Assembly: GCA_015680685.1 (NCBI GenBank)
Contig: MNCI01024145.1
Span: 7,801-71,800 of the forward strand
DNA length: 64,000 nucleotides
From: Gnetum montanum
Taxonomy: Eukaryota; Streptophyta; Gnetopsida; Gnetales; Gnetaceae
Direction: 5' to 3'
Below are positions 1-11,699 of this stretch, piece after piece. Every line of letters begins with the position of its first letter. Positions within the stretch are counted from its first letter, which is position 1. The position numbers and the translations under genes were made by a program. The notes beneath the pieces were generated by a model. It saw only the letters and a program-made list of their open reading frames with translations. It was not told the DNA's origin and did no database searches.

Positions 1-521
1 GATTTTGGAATTGTATGTACTGGTCGTCTTTTTGGGACATAAGTTGTTGTTGATTTCTTCTTTCCTTTAGGAGGAGTAATAGGTGGTGAATCTAAGTAAA
101 GTCCATCTAGATCAGACGGATCGGATTTCTTTTCTTTCTTATCCTTAGATTTTCCATTTTTTTGTTTAGGAACCCATATTTTATGCAAATCTTTTACATC
201 TCTTTGTACTTCTTTTACTTCTGCATATGTCATTAAGTTTTGGTCACTTACATAGGATAACTTATGGTTAGTCCAGTTATGGAGCTTAATGACTTCAGAA
301 GGTTGTTCTACAGATGGCTTATATTGCATCATATGTGCTACTTCTTTTGGTTCTTCCGTATTCATGTTGATTCTTAATAACTCATCACACTCAACACACC
401 TAATGTCATGATCTACCTTATGCAGATTTTTATGTGTACAACTTTGTGATGGTTTACTTGAGCATGACACATCATCGTCAGAACTAGAACTAGATGTAGA
501 GACATTTTCTAGCACTATTTA
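1..521 (-). CDS. Unidentified open frame, cut by the window edge
   Basis: On the - strand one frame is open without a stop from about 521 to base 1 and continues off the window. The first in-frame ATG is at 365. The predicted product starts with a Ser/Asp-rich stretch, has a Cys-x-x-Cys pair near residue 50 (CVEC), then a charged segment (AEVKEVQRDVKDLHKIW), a Lys/Asp-rich part and a Pro/Thr/Lys-rich basic part. I do not recognise the family. Its frame is intact whereas the copia genes beginning at about 522 are full of stops, so it is probably a younger element or gene part. A retroelement or pararetrovirus polyprotein segment is possible but unsupported. Confidence 0.45.
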
Positions 522-559
522 TTATGGTAAAACTAGACACATTCATTCTTTTTGTTATC

Positions 560-1060
560 TATGGTGGAAACACTATAATTGATCTTTTCCAAATCAACCT
601 AGAAAAAGTATGTTGCAAGAAAGGAAAGTTTGCACACCTAAAGAAAAGAAGTCTAAAAAAGGGATATTAGCTCAAGTTTCTCTCTCTATTGTTAAAAGAA
701 CCACTTGGTATCTTGATAGTGGATGTTCTAGACATATGACATGTAACAAATCTTAATTCATATAATTTTCAAAATAAAATTGTGAACAGTCACTTTTAGA
801 GATGATGCAAAAGCACAAATTAAAGGAATTGGTACTATTGAAGGTAAGAATCAACCTTCTATAAAACAATTATTTTATGTTGAAGGTCTTAAACATAATC
901 TTCTTAGTGTAAGTCAGCTTTTTAATTCCAACTTTGATGTTAACGTTTTTAAGGATTTATGCAGAGTAAGAGACCCTTGCTCTAGAAATGTTATTATAGA
1001 AGGAAATAGAGAAAGCAAATGTTTATATTACTATTATAGGAGATATTTCTAACCTTGACT
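560..1060 (+). pseudogene. pol: copia gag tail and protease remnant
   Basis: A degraded gag tail (a Cys/His-containing patch near 555-580) is followed by the copia aspartic protease. The active-site phrase WYLDSGCSRHM is readable at about 704-737, so the DSG triad survives. Downstream, a phrase like NLLSVSQL near 895-930 marks the pre-integrase region. Several frameshifts and stops break the frame, so no protein can be made. Protease would cleave the gag-pol polyprotein in the virus-like particle. Confidence 0.75.
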
Positions 1061-1074
1061 CCAAGTGCTTGATA

Positions 1075-2000
1075 ATTAATACAAGTTGGGTCATATTAAT
1101 AAAGATAATCTTAAAACCCTTATTTCTAAAGGTATGGTTTAGGGACTATCCAAACTAAAGGATTTTTTCATGAATACATGTGATGCTTATTAGAAAGGAA
1201 AATAAACAAGGGTAAGGTTTGGTAAGAAAAATTGTATCTCCACCTCACGTCCCTCGAAACTACTTCACATGGAATTGGTTGATCACTCTCAAACTCTTAG
1301 TTTAGGAAAGGAAAGATATTATTTAACCATTGTTGATGATTTTTCTAGTTTTACATGGGTTGCATTTTTATATCATAAAGATGAAGCTTTTGAACATTTT
1401 ATAAGAATTTGTAACTAGCTAAAGAATAAAAAAGAATATGCTATCAAAACTATTAGAAGAAACAATGGAAGAAAATTCAAGAATGCCAAATTTAAAAAAT
1501 ATTGTCACTTAAATGGAATTCTTCGTTAATTTTATGTCCCCATGACTCCTCATTAAAATGGAGTAATAAAATAAAAAATAGGATTCTAAATAAAATGAAA
1601 AGAACCATCTTGAATGACAAAAACATTCCATATCACTTTTTGGCTAAAGCTATCAACATAGCATGCTACATCTCCAATAGAGTTCTAGTAAAAAGATTTA
1701 CTACCAAAAACTTCATATGAACTTTGGATTGGTAGAAAGACTTCAATTATTTACTTTCATGTTTTTGGTGCAAAATGCTTTATTTTTAACAAAAAATATG
1801 CTCTAAAAAATTTGGCCACAAAACTAATGATGAGATTTTTCTAGGATACTCCAAAGTTAGTAGAGCATATAGAGTATTCAACAAAAGAAGGAAACAATAA
1901 ATACGAAAATAAATTATAGTAATGATTGTCGTTAAATTTTTCACATTGATGATAAATAAATTCCTATTTATAAAAATTCTAGTGCATCCCAAACAGAAAT
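1075..2000 (+). pseudogene. pol: copia integrase remnant
   Basis: Integrase core of the copia element. TIVDDFSSFTWVAF near 1325-1365 holds the first catalytic Asp. The second catalytic region reads IRRNNGRKF near 1450-1475, where the family normally has Asp before the second residue of the NG/HG pair, so that Asp has become Asn. The C-terminal part is recognisable as YELWIGRKTSIIYFHVFGAK near 1715-1775. Stops are frequent, many of them TAG. Integrase would insert the cDNA into host DNA; this copy is dead. Confidence 0.75.
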
Positions 2001-2159
2001 TGAAAAAGATCCTAAAATAGAAAGTGAACATGAAGATGATACTCCAGCTCAAAACAAAATGCCTAGATTTAGAAGATCACATTTACTTAATTGTGTAATT
2101 GGACAACTAGAAGATGGAATAAAAACCAAGAGTCAAACAAAGGAGATGTATGCCTATGT

Positions 2160-2729
2160 TGCCTATATTTCACAAATTGAGTCTGAAAACTTCAGTGAAG
2201 AAGAAAAGGAGGAAGAACGAATGTGAGCCATGCAAGAAGACCTAAATTAATTTATCAGAAATTATGTGTGAAAACTTACTCCTAAAACTAACAAAAAATA
2301 AATTATTAGAAAAGATGGATGTTTGCGAACAAGACAAATAAAAATAGGAACATTGCCAAAAACAAAGCCCCGATTAGTTGCTAAAGGTTACAATCAACAA
2401 GAGGGCATTGATTTTGATGAATCATTTTCTCTAGTAGCCCAGATTGAATCAATTATACTTCTTCTAGCTTATGCTAGTATCGAAGAAATTAAATTGTATC
2501 AAATGAATGTCAAATGCACATTTTTGAATGGAACTATTCAAGAGGAAGTCTATGTTGAACAACCTGAAGAATTTATAGATCATATCCATTCAAATTATGT
2601 CTTTAAATTAAAAATATCTCTCTATGGGCTCAAACAAACTCCTAGAGTAGACTCTCATAACATCTTATTACTATTGGTTTTGAAAGAGGTAAAGCTAATG
2701 TAACTTTATTTCTAAAATGGGATGATAAG
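2160..2729 (+). pseudogene. pol: copia reverse transcriptase, N-terminal half
   Basis: The best stretch is a 126-residue open part at 2323-2703 with RLVAKGYNQQEGIDFDESF, LYQMNVKCTFLNG and YVFKLKISLYGLKQTPR, all in the order of copia reverse transcriptase. The catalytic D of the first motif (QMDVKSAFLNG in the family) is Asn here (QMNVKCTFLNG). The YVDD motif is not present because the gene is cut at 2729 by the LTR of Athila copy A. The C-terminal part of the same domain is the likely content of 16096-16521. Confidence 0.85.
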
Positions 2730-3616
2730 TGATGAGCGGTGAGTAGACCCTACGCCCAACCAAATGAATCACTAAGCATTCATGAATGATCCTATCAAAT
2801 TTTATGGACTTATAGGCTTCTAAGTACATTGGTCTCTAGGAGGTGAAACTAACCATTGCAATCATTATCTTCCCAATTACACTTGTGAAATGCAAAGGTA
2901 TGGTTAACTACAACTAAGAATATGATTTTTATCATTTTTATATTTTATCTTTAAAGTTGCCTAAAAATAAAGGATAAAGAATTATATATTTAATTGCTAA
3001 TTTACTCTAACTAACTAACATTTAACTAATCCTAACATAAGCATCCATTCCCACTTGTCATACACATCCTGAACATGTCTAACACTACTAGGTTACCAAA
3101 TGTTAAGCGTTACTAGGATTACCAAGCACCAAGTGTATGCTCAAAGTGGTCATACTTATGTGCTTAATTAATCGTTATTTAATTTAGCTTAGTCTAGCTT
3201 AATTAATTACTTAAAAAATAAAGAAAATTTCTTAAAATATTAAATTCATAAAGGAAATAATTAATCTATTTCAAAGTGCTACAAGGTTTATAAAAAAAAG
3301 CTTGTCTTTATTGCTACACACACTACCGTGCTCAAATACAATAGTGTTTGAATAAAGGCCTGTACACTCTTTCACTAGTACTACAGGAACTTAGAAAAAT
3401 ATTCTAACTTTCAAGTGGAAAAATTCCTAGAGCCTCGCTACAACTATGAGACTTCTTGTCATAAATGCAACCAATGAACATGTATTTATAGGCAAAAGTA
3501 GACACTATATTGACTGGGTCACATCAATCCATCAAATCATGCATGGACGTGGTCAAATCAACAGGGTCACATTGATGAGGCCATGTCAGTGATGTAACCC
3601 TTGGTGCAACTCATCA
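2730..3616 (-). repeat. 3' LTR of Athila copy A (887 bp)
   Basis: Ends are TGATGAG on the left and TCATCA on the right, a short inverted repeat shared by all Athila LTRs here. It aligns throughout with 14972-15799. In the sense (-) direction the U3 holds repeats of the type TTGATGTGACC, then a TATA box (TATAAATA, complement of about 3484-3491). The outer flank at 2720-2729 is copia reverse transcriptase. Just inside, 3617-3633 read on the - strand gives CAGTCATGAGGGT, the terminal polypurine tract. Confidence 0.85.
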
Positions 3617-3734
3617 TACCCTCATGACTGAATGAAAACTCATCCTTGAGTGAACAAAAGGAGAAACAAGCTTCTTACAAAATTTTGGGAAGGTATTGGA
3701 TTATTAACTAACTACACACACACACAAACATTAA

Positions 3735-6669
3735 GTGCCCAAGTGCTTAGATTTACAATCATGATAAAAATTCTTAGTATTTAGGACAACAAAATGAAAC
3801 ACTAGGACAAAACTGACAAGCACTACTCCTCTGATGACATGAAGATAAGGAAGGAGTTCAAACGATCCCATGTGGTGGAGGCTCCTGAGGCTCAAAAGGA
3901 CCTTCTCTTTCTTTGGGCACACATGGTGATTGAGGCGATTATGATTACCCTGCAACAGTTGTAACCTCTAGTTGAAGAAAGAAGACATCCAACAGTGCCT
4001 TCATCTTCTCCTCCTTACTCCTAGGATCATTCATGATTCATGCCACATCATGAATGTGGGCCGGTGTGGGAACATCCCAAGGACATAGCATTGCCAAGAA
4101 CAACTCCTTGATGTTGACAAATAAGGTAGCAAACAATTTGCATTTAACATCAAACACCATTACTACATTTTGTAGTTCCTACTAGTCACTCACTCTCTTG
4201 CACAAGTTCTCAACTATGAATGGCTAATCTGTGAAGCATTGATTAAGAACATCAAGTTCTACATTTTCCATCTCAAGCTTCTACTTGGTTTCTCTGTGCA
4301 TCTTGAACTCGGCCTTGTACAACAAGTATGAGCTAAGCACTTGCTTCTCCAAATCTAAATGAGGCCTTCCTACTATTAGCATTGCCAAGTTTAAGTAACA
4401 AAGGTTGGCACACTCCATATACTTAGTCATCTCCTCAATTTGTAGCTCCTTTAGGTGAGTTTCTACCTTGTTGTACATATTCAATCCATCAAAGATGGGC
4501 TACCACACATCACGTCCTTATTGTAGCTACTAGAGGGCCTCATTCACCTTTAACTTTGCTGATTTGATTTCTCATTCATTAATTTCTTTTTGCAAATAAA
4601 CCTACTCTCTGTAATGGTTTTTAACCCTTTTGAATTTGAGGGCCTTGCTCTTCTAGGGAACTATTTCAATTACAGCTTTTTAGCAAAGGGCACAGGCTTC
4701 CTCCATGGAGACATTGCAATTTTCCGCTACCAACCTTCTTAAATCCATTGACACCTAGGCAAGCTGCTCTTACTACTATTACATGTAATCAACCATCTAT
4801 TCTTTTTGGAGCTTGATGGCATGCAGACATTGATTTTCTTTAGTGAGACTAGTATTCTCTTGGTGCACCTCTTTCATGTCCTTATTGATGTGATAGGTTT
4901 TTGTCTTGGCCAAGGACTTCTCAAAGATTGCCAAATTTTCCTTGTACTTAACCTCTTAAAGTTTGTACTAAAGTTGCTAAAAAGCTTCATCCTTAGTTAT
5001 TAGTTAACTAAGTACAGAGGCATCAGCAAGATGGGCTCTCATATTGACAACTTTTGCAGCTAGGCATTGATTCTCAATCTTAGCCATTTCAAGTTATGCC
5101 TTTGAGATTATGCTTTTACCCCTTGCTTCCAACAGCATTGACTAGGTAGCAAAAATATTTTTTTAAAAGGTCAAAGACCTATAGAATTGATTATCAAGTT
5201 TCCACCAATCATTCCAACAACTCTTACAAATGTCTACACATCTCTAAGTGCAAAAATATTAGGTACAGATGCCACAAGAACATTGAAGACTTTGTCCACA
5301 TAATCTGCCATCACCTCTACCACCATTTCCCATCCTTGATGTTGCATCACCAAGACAATGGTCCCATCTCCCTACTCTAAGTGCACCAAGAAGGTAGTAA
5401 CATTCCCAAAAATTTCTGGAAAGTGTTGCTATCCAAGAACAAACATTGTTACCTTCCAGGCACTAGGATTTGAGTGCAGAAACACTTACATCCTTTGGGA
5501 AAAATACGTATATTTCGTGTCTTCTAACTAGCTTATGGTATGAGTTACCTCATTCAAATGGCTAAGGGCTAGTATGTAGAAAAAGGGCTTCCCACTCAAT
5601 CCTATTTGTTGCTATTGCAAGAGTTTCTTTTGGAGCTTTTGCATGCATTCTATGGTAGCATGCATCTCCAACGTTAATTACTCTTTAGTGGGTGGTGATG
5701 GTGGCTACTCCTCTTTCTTGGTTATGGCATGGATCTTATTCTTCATAATTTCTACCTAAGAGGTAAAAGGAGTATGCCTAATTGCATCGTTGGTGTAGTG
5801 AACTATTCTTGCCCTTTTGCATAGTTTTCTGATGAGGCAAGAAATGGGCAAGGTCTTCCTTCCACATTCATTCTCTATGAACTACTTCTCTATCTCTAGA
5901 TAGATTAGCTATGGAAGGATGGTGGGGAATTTCTTACTTAGAGTAGCACATGCATGAGCAGAAAAGGCAGTCACCTTACTAGGCCTCATTGTCGCATTGA
6001 GGTGATGGGTTGCTATCTTGAAATATAGGTGTTCTACCATAGTGAGTGCATGATACTCCTTACAATCCACTTCATAGCACCACTGGACCCACTCCTTCTT
6101 TACCTCAAGGTCTACCTAAGTTGAGATCTCAGGCAAGCTAGTTTCAGTATTAGGTAACTCAAGAGCCTATGTGATTACTTCCACCGAGTAGGACACATGA
6201 ATGTCCTTGATTCTAACTGTGGCATCTGGCTATTAGTTATTCTAGAAGAGGTAGGCCTCTCCCATGTACCACTCCCCACTAGAAGTGATGATTGGCCACA
6301 TGGAAGAGGTCTAGAGTTAAGCTCTAACTTCCTCTAGAGCAAACTCCAAGAATATCCCAAGGTTCAGTTCTTAGAGAACTGAATGTTAAACATCCCTAGG
6401 GTTGATTTGATCAAGGTAGACATGGGTTAATATAACTTCAAGTCTTGGCATAGGACCCTGTGTTTCATCTTAGTGAGATTTCTCTATTTCTACTTTTGCT
6501 AGAATCTGATGAACAGACTCAACTTTGGGTCCTCACAAAGAGGTCTTGTGGCATGAGTTTTAGCTTGTTGCTTCTGGGGTTGTTCTTGTTGGTCCCTTCT
6601 AATTCTAGGCTACTTATCCCTACGTCAAGATGGTCCTACCTCCAATTCATGCTTTTTTCTTAGTCCCAT
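3735..6669 (-). pseudogene. env-like ORF of Athila copy A
   Basis: A long decayed frame in the env position, between integrase and the 3' LTR, in the sense of the element. A candidate ATG is at 6669 (basic start MGLRKKHELE). The N-terminal half (about 6300-5650) reads VEHLYFKIATHHLNATMRPS and LIRKLCKRARI, resembling the plant-transposon or envelope-like domain often annotated in Athila relatives. The middle reads LVMQHQGWEMVVEVMADYVD (about 5330). The rest (about 5100-4300) is Lys/Glu/Gln-rich and coiled-coil-like, ending with AMLCPWDVPTPAHI near 4075. Copy D preserves the last two parts. Around 40 stops, mostly TAG, interrupt it. Not a viral envelope by similarity; the name is positional. 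Confidence 0.65.
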
Positions 6670-8711
6670 CAATGACCACAATACAATCAAGGATTAACAT
6701 AGAGCATGTAACTCATAACATTAAGTACTTTGTCCCTTTTTGGAACAAGTACACTTGGCTAAGATCTAGTCATGGAAAATTAATCTTTTAATATTATTTT
6801 AATGTTATTTTATTTAATTTTAGGTTACCAGAGTTTTTTGGAAGGGTTTAACTTCCATAGGTTGATGATTTAATATTATTTTATTCATTAAACCCATGCT
6901 AAAGTTAGAAAAATTTCAAAAAATCTTATGTAAAAAACCTAGGGTTTGTGGCCCTCATGACATAGAGCATATCTCTGGTAGCTAGAGGACTGAAAATGAC
7001 TAAAATTGAACAAGCAGTGTGAAAGATATGGGCTCTAGAAGGTTTTGGGCTCTAAAAAATTGCAAAAACTTCCCTCTTTTTTGAAGAAAAATGACAAAAA
7101 ATTGCTAAGTGTTGTGCTCTATTTATAGTTTTTTTTATCATGTGTCAATGAGGTCATGTCAACTTGGTCACATCAACATAAGTAGTTATGTCTAGGGGGC
7201 CACATCAATGTATCTGTTAACCACTATTGAATTTCCAAAAATTCAAGAAATACAAAGAGTTTTTATCTGAAATTGGAATCTTTGGAAGCCTATGAAGCCA
7301 AGAACATGATGAAATGCAAGAGGGCTGGATAGTTCACAAAAATGGAGGTTTTCAATTGGAAGAATGATGGAGAAATGCCTTAAAGGAGCACATAGTTCGA
7401 TGCATCAATGGGATGCACGAAAGATTTGATTGTGAAAATGCCTAAGGATAAGGAGATTAACTATCCCAACCAGGGAATATGCAAGTGGGTCCTCCCTATA
7501 GTAGGCACATGCCCTTTTTGCCCTTGCATAACCTTAACTAAGGAGTCTATGGATCCCGCAGTTGATTAATGATCATGAAAAGTTAAGGACCTAATCTGAA
7601 AGAGTCTACCTAAGAATTTCAAGACATCAAATAAAGACATTGAATAAGACATGGAAACTGGCATTGAGGTGAAGAATGAAAAGCATTGATGGATGAGGGA
7701 GAGAATGGAATGAAATTTCTAATCATGGTCATATGAAGTCCCTTATGGATTTCATGTTTAAAGGACCCAATAAAGTTCATTCTTAATCCAAATCAAAACC
7801 AACCACTTTCAGTGACTTTGCATCACCACTCTAAGACCAGTCCACTCCCTTAAGACACAAGAATGCTCCCATAGATTACATAACATTTCTTATTTAAGAA
7901 GAAAAGAGGAGCAGAAAGTGAGAAAGGGCCTTGGTTAGAGGATCCCCTTAGGCATGGGTAACATGTCTTTCTAGTCTCATAACCTGTGCATGTAGCCCAT
8001 TATTTTGTCTAAGGGGTGTCCTTTGAATTCCCATCATTGTGTGTGTGTTTTTTTTAGGATTTTATGTTTTTATGGATTTTGGATGAGAACCACACCATGC
8101 AAAGACTTATTAACTTCTTGTTATTGGTTGACATGGAATAGTTAGAAATCTATGAAAAACACTCATGCACTCAAGTAAGTAGAAAGGCATAGAAAATGTT
8201 AAATCCCCTTGAAGTCACACCCATCTTTCCCAAATTTGAAAACTACCAAGGTCATAAGTTCATTAAAGTTTCATTAATGAAAAAGGAACCTCATATTACC
8301 AAAACAAGAAAGATCATTAAGTTGGTGGATGGGTGGATGACATGGACTCACTGCCTATTACATGAAAAAGACACTATGTCTTAGTCATCAATCATCAAAA
8401 TTTAGAAATAGAAACTAGATATTAGCAATCAAAAACATTAAGTATAAACTACCATTAGCAAAAAACTATAGCATCATTACGTCCTATTGGCAACAAAGCA
8501 CTATATTAGAAAATAAGAAAAAATTCACACCAAAATAAATTTAAATATAAAAGAAATTGTAAAATATTCAAGAAAGTTAAAATGTACTAACGATGTTGTA
8601 AAACAAAAATTGGAAAAATAATAAAGTGTAAAATAAAAAGGCATAAAAATAAAGGTAGTGTAAAAAAAAAAGTAGAAGAACTAAGGAGCCACTAATATGA
8701 TTAGAAGGGAT
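6670..8711. other. Non-coding region of copy A between env-like ORF and end of pol
   Basis: No gene seen. In element sense this holds the end-of-pol polypurine block, then about 1.5 kb of AT-rich sequence that recurs in copies C (17.2-18.5 kb), D (28.8-30.2 kb) and F (54.8-55.7 kb), then a promoter-like block and a leader of about 450 bp before the env-like ATG. Recognisable shared pieces are the AGTGGGTCCTCC block near 7485 and CACACCATGCAAAGAC near 8089. Its conservation across copies of different age says it is part of the element, not a later insertion. Confidence 0.6.
7119..7225 (-). promoter_or_regulatory. LTR-like promoter upstream of the env-like ORF (copy A)
   Basis: In element sense, several repeats of the type TTGATGTGACC (complement of about 7140-7225) lead into CTATAAATAG (complement of 7119-7128). 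The same arrangement of repeats then TATAAATA forms the U3 of this element's own LTR (complement of about 3484-3600). The env-like ATG lies about 450 bp downstream. Copy D has the same layout. Function is inferred from layout only. Confidence 0.5.
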
Positions 8712-8736
8712 GGGCATCTCCCCCATGACTGAGTTG
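8712..8736 (-). other. Internal polypurine block at the end of pol (copy A)
   Basis: On the - strand this reads CAACTCAGTCATGGGGGAGAT, almost the same as the terminal polypurine tract plus LTR start of the family (CAGTCATGGGGG then TATGATGA). It lies directly after the integrase reading frame and is kept in copies C, D and F. It may act as a second plus-strand primer. Confidence 0.55.
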
Positions 8737-8789
8737 AAAGGAGGAGATCTAAAAAATTGAGTGAGATTGTCCATCCATTGAGCTGTTGA

Positions 8790-9900
8790 TTACACTGGCT
8801 TACTTGGGCTCATGGAAAGGTTTAAGTTATTGTATGTTAACCAATTGCTTTTTGTTTAGGCTATAAGATGTGTAGATTAACTTGGACCTAGAAGAAAAGG
8901 TTTCATAAATGATATAAAGCCCTTTCAACAATGTTTGAAACTTGGTTCATTGTGGAACATGTGTGGGGTTCTAATAAAGGACCTTATCTCTAGGTTTAAA
9001 TTTTACTTTTCTTATCCTAAGGTCATGGCATTTTTTGCTAAATGCCTTGTGCACTTAATTCAATAAATGGGCTACCAATCTATTCTCATCTAGCATGTTA
9101 AGCTTGATCAATCTTTCTTTCTATGCTAGGCTAAGGTCAAGGTCAAGGTCACAAACTTTTAAAAGTGTGCGGAGCTCGGATTGCATAGGAAGAGTTGGCA
9201 ATTTTTCATACACCAACTCATAGGGAGAGTAGCCTATAAAAAGTTTCCATGTTGAGCAGTATGCCCAGAGGGCATCATTAAGTTTCTTGCTCCAGTCTCT
9301 CCTATAGTTTCTAATTGTTTTCATTAAGACCTTAGTAATCTCCCTATTCATGACCTTAGCTTGACCATTGGCTTGGGGGTGGTAAGGTGTTGTTAATTTA
9401 TGTTCAACCCCCAAGTGTTGCATGAGCTTGCAAAAATTAGCACCTATAAAATGAGTACCATTATCATAAATTAGTACACATGGCACTCCAAACCTATTTA
9501 CAACATTTTTTTGCACAAAATGCATAACAGTGGAAGCTGTACAATTGATGATAGTAGCTACTTTTGCCCATTTGGTACAATAGTCAACATCGACTATTAT
9601 GTATGCCTTTTCATTTAACATGGGCATGATGGGACCCATAAAGTCAATTCCCCAATTATTAAAGGAATCCAATGGTTGGATCGACTACTGAGGCCCCTCC
9701 ATTTAAGCAATCACCCCACCATCTTGTTAACAACATTCACAAGAGCAAATGAATTGGTAAGCATCCATGAAGATTGTTTGTCAATAATACCTTGTCATTA
9801 GGATCTTAATGGTTGTTCATATCCCTACATAGTGATCCCCACAAGAGCCCTTGTAAACATCTTGGAGAATGCGTAGCTAGTTAACATCAAGAACATACTA
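8790..9900 (-). pseudogene. pol: Athila integrase, copy A
   Basis: A 183-residue open stretch (9672-9121) carries the integrase core: WGIDFMGPI with the first Asp, VLIYDNGTHFIGANF with the second Asp, then PYHPQANGQAKVMNRE, where the third catalytic residue, Glu in this family (GQAEV), is Lys. The rest of the core (LWAYCSTWK, SPYELVY) follows. Upstream, to about 9900, is a damaged zinc-binding region; downstream, to about 8790, is the C-terminal tail (KFKPRDKVLY). The enzyme would insert cDNA; loss of Glu makes it inactive. Confidence 0.85.
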
Positions 9901-9959
9901 ACAAACTATGCCATTGGTGCACACCTTGTAAAAGTATCTATTGATTTCCATGAACTGTT

Positions 9960-11340
9960 TGGCTTGATAAAGAAACTATTGTTTCTTCTAGTGATCCAAG
10001 TTTTGTGACATCTCTTGATTGAGAAGATAAGTAAGGATGATGTACCATTTTGGTTTAACATGCACTTTTTCATTTATTGCACCAAAAAAGAGGAGTTTAT
10101 CAGGAAATTGATCAAAGAGTGGGCTCTCCTCCTCTTTGTTGTCCCATCACAACCAAGACAAGTGGTCAACGATCACATTCTTAGTTGCCTTTCATTCTAC
10201 CATTGTAAGATCGAATTCTACAAGATCATAAGCCACCGTATGACACATGGATTGACTATCAACTTGTTCATTGGGAAGCGAATGTCACTATGATTAGTGT
10301 GCATAAATACCTTGTATCCAAGCACATAGTGCCTAAACTTCTTTAAAGCATACACTAGTGCCATTAGCTCTTTCTCTATTATGGTGTAGTTAAGTTATGT
10401 CCCACAATGCTTTGGCATATGTAATGGATGTAATAAGGACATTTTTATCATCCAACTACATAAGCATAGCTCCCAAGGCATAGTTCAATGTACTCATCAT
10501 GATGTGAAATGAATAGGACCAATCAGGTGCTCATAGAATTATAGTTTCTACAAGATTCTCCTTAAGCTATTGAAATGCCTTTTTCACATTTCTTGGTCCA
10601 TGTGAATGAAGCATCTTTCTTTGTGAACTCAACCAATGGTTTAGTGATCTTAGATAAATTCTCTATGAATTGCTAGTACTAGCTAGTGTGTCTAAAGAAT
10701 GACCAAACATCTTTAATGATTTTTGATTTGCAGGTTATTCCTTGGATGACCCTAATCTTTTTGGGGTCCACCTCAATCCTTGCTAGACCACGAGATGGCT
10801 CTTTTTCCAACTAAGTTGAAGATTATTCTCCATGCAGCTTTTAAGCACTTGCTCAAGGCAGTCCAAGGCTTGCTCAAACATAGTGCCATAGGTGTACAAG
10901 TCATACATGAAGACTTCCACCTTGCTACCAATCTACTACTAAAAAAATACTCAATACAAGGCATTAAAATGTTCCAAGGGTGTTGCATAGACCAAATGAC
11001 ATCTTTTGATATGCAAAAGTGTCCCATGAGCTTGTGAATGTATTTTTGGCCTAATCCTCTGGTGTGATCTAAATCTAGTTATAGCCACTATAATCATCCA
11101 AAAAGTTGTAATAGCAATGCCCAAAGATAATGTCCAAAAATTAGCCCACAAATGACAATGGAAAATGATCTTTGAACATTTTCATGTTCAACAACCTAAA
11201 ATCAATACACACCCTCCACTTTCCATCTTTCTTTAGCACAATCACAAGTGTGATAACCCATTTACTATCCACAATTGGATAAATGAGCCCCACCTTGAGG
11301 AGTTGTTCAATTTTCTCTTTGATGATCTACTTCAATTTGG
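9960..11340 (-). pseudogene. pol: Athila reverse transcriptase and RNase H, copy A
   Basis: Reading right to left: KKDGKWRVCIDFRLLN (about 11235-11185), FLDDYSGYN, DTFAYQKMSFGLCNT (about 11010-10970), then KVEVFMYDLY at about 10920, where the family has FMDDF. The first catalytic Asp of the YxDD-type motif is therefore Tyr. RNase H follows from about 10600, with LNYALGAML and AIVDHLSCL-like phrases (NVIVDHLSCLG near 10170). Frameshifts and TAG stops are common. The order protease, RT, RNase H, integrase confirms Ty3/gypsy. Confidence 0.85.
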
Positions 11341-11699
11341 GATTTAGTCATCACAATAGCTACCTCTTTGGCTTGCTGGAAGAATCAATATAGATGTGAT
11401 GCTAGCATATCCTAGGATCAATCCCAATGAGTTTAGGATATGACCAAGCAAAGGCTATTGGCCATTTTTTAACCACATTTAGTAGCTTCTCTTTCTATTC
11501 AAGAGCAAGATTAGCATTGATTATTATTGACTTGACATTTTTCAAGAATTCATACTTCATGCCAACATGTAGAGTTTTCAACTCTAAGGGCTCTTGTTTA
11601 AAATTGTCAAGGATTTCCAACTCTTTCAAATAAGTATCTTTAGGTTCATCATCGAAGAGTTGGCAAGGAACTTACCCTAGTTCATCCATGCCTTCAACA

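Larger units (their letters stand above)
522..2729 (+). mobile_element. SIRE-type Ty1/copia element, left part
   Basis: Gag tail, protease, integrase and the front half of reverse transcriptase lie in copia order on the + strand. Reverse transcriptase phrases such as GIDFDESFSLVA and YVEQPEEF match the SIRE/Maximus type. The reading stops at 2729, inside the phrase TLFLKWDDK, where the TGATGAG end of Athila copy A begins. Later pieces of the same gene appear at 16096-16521 (inverted) and 22768-23260, with the LTR at about 23479. This looks like one copia element split by two Athila insertions. The 5' LTR and most of gag are missing to the left. Confidence 0.75.

Noticed and set aside
10773-11151. 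Open frames on both strands around 10.8-11.1 kb
   Set aside because: Shadow frames over the reverse transcriptase of Athila copy A, which is read in another frame.
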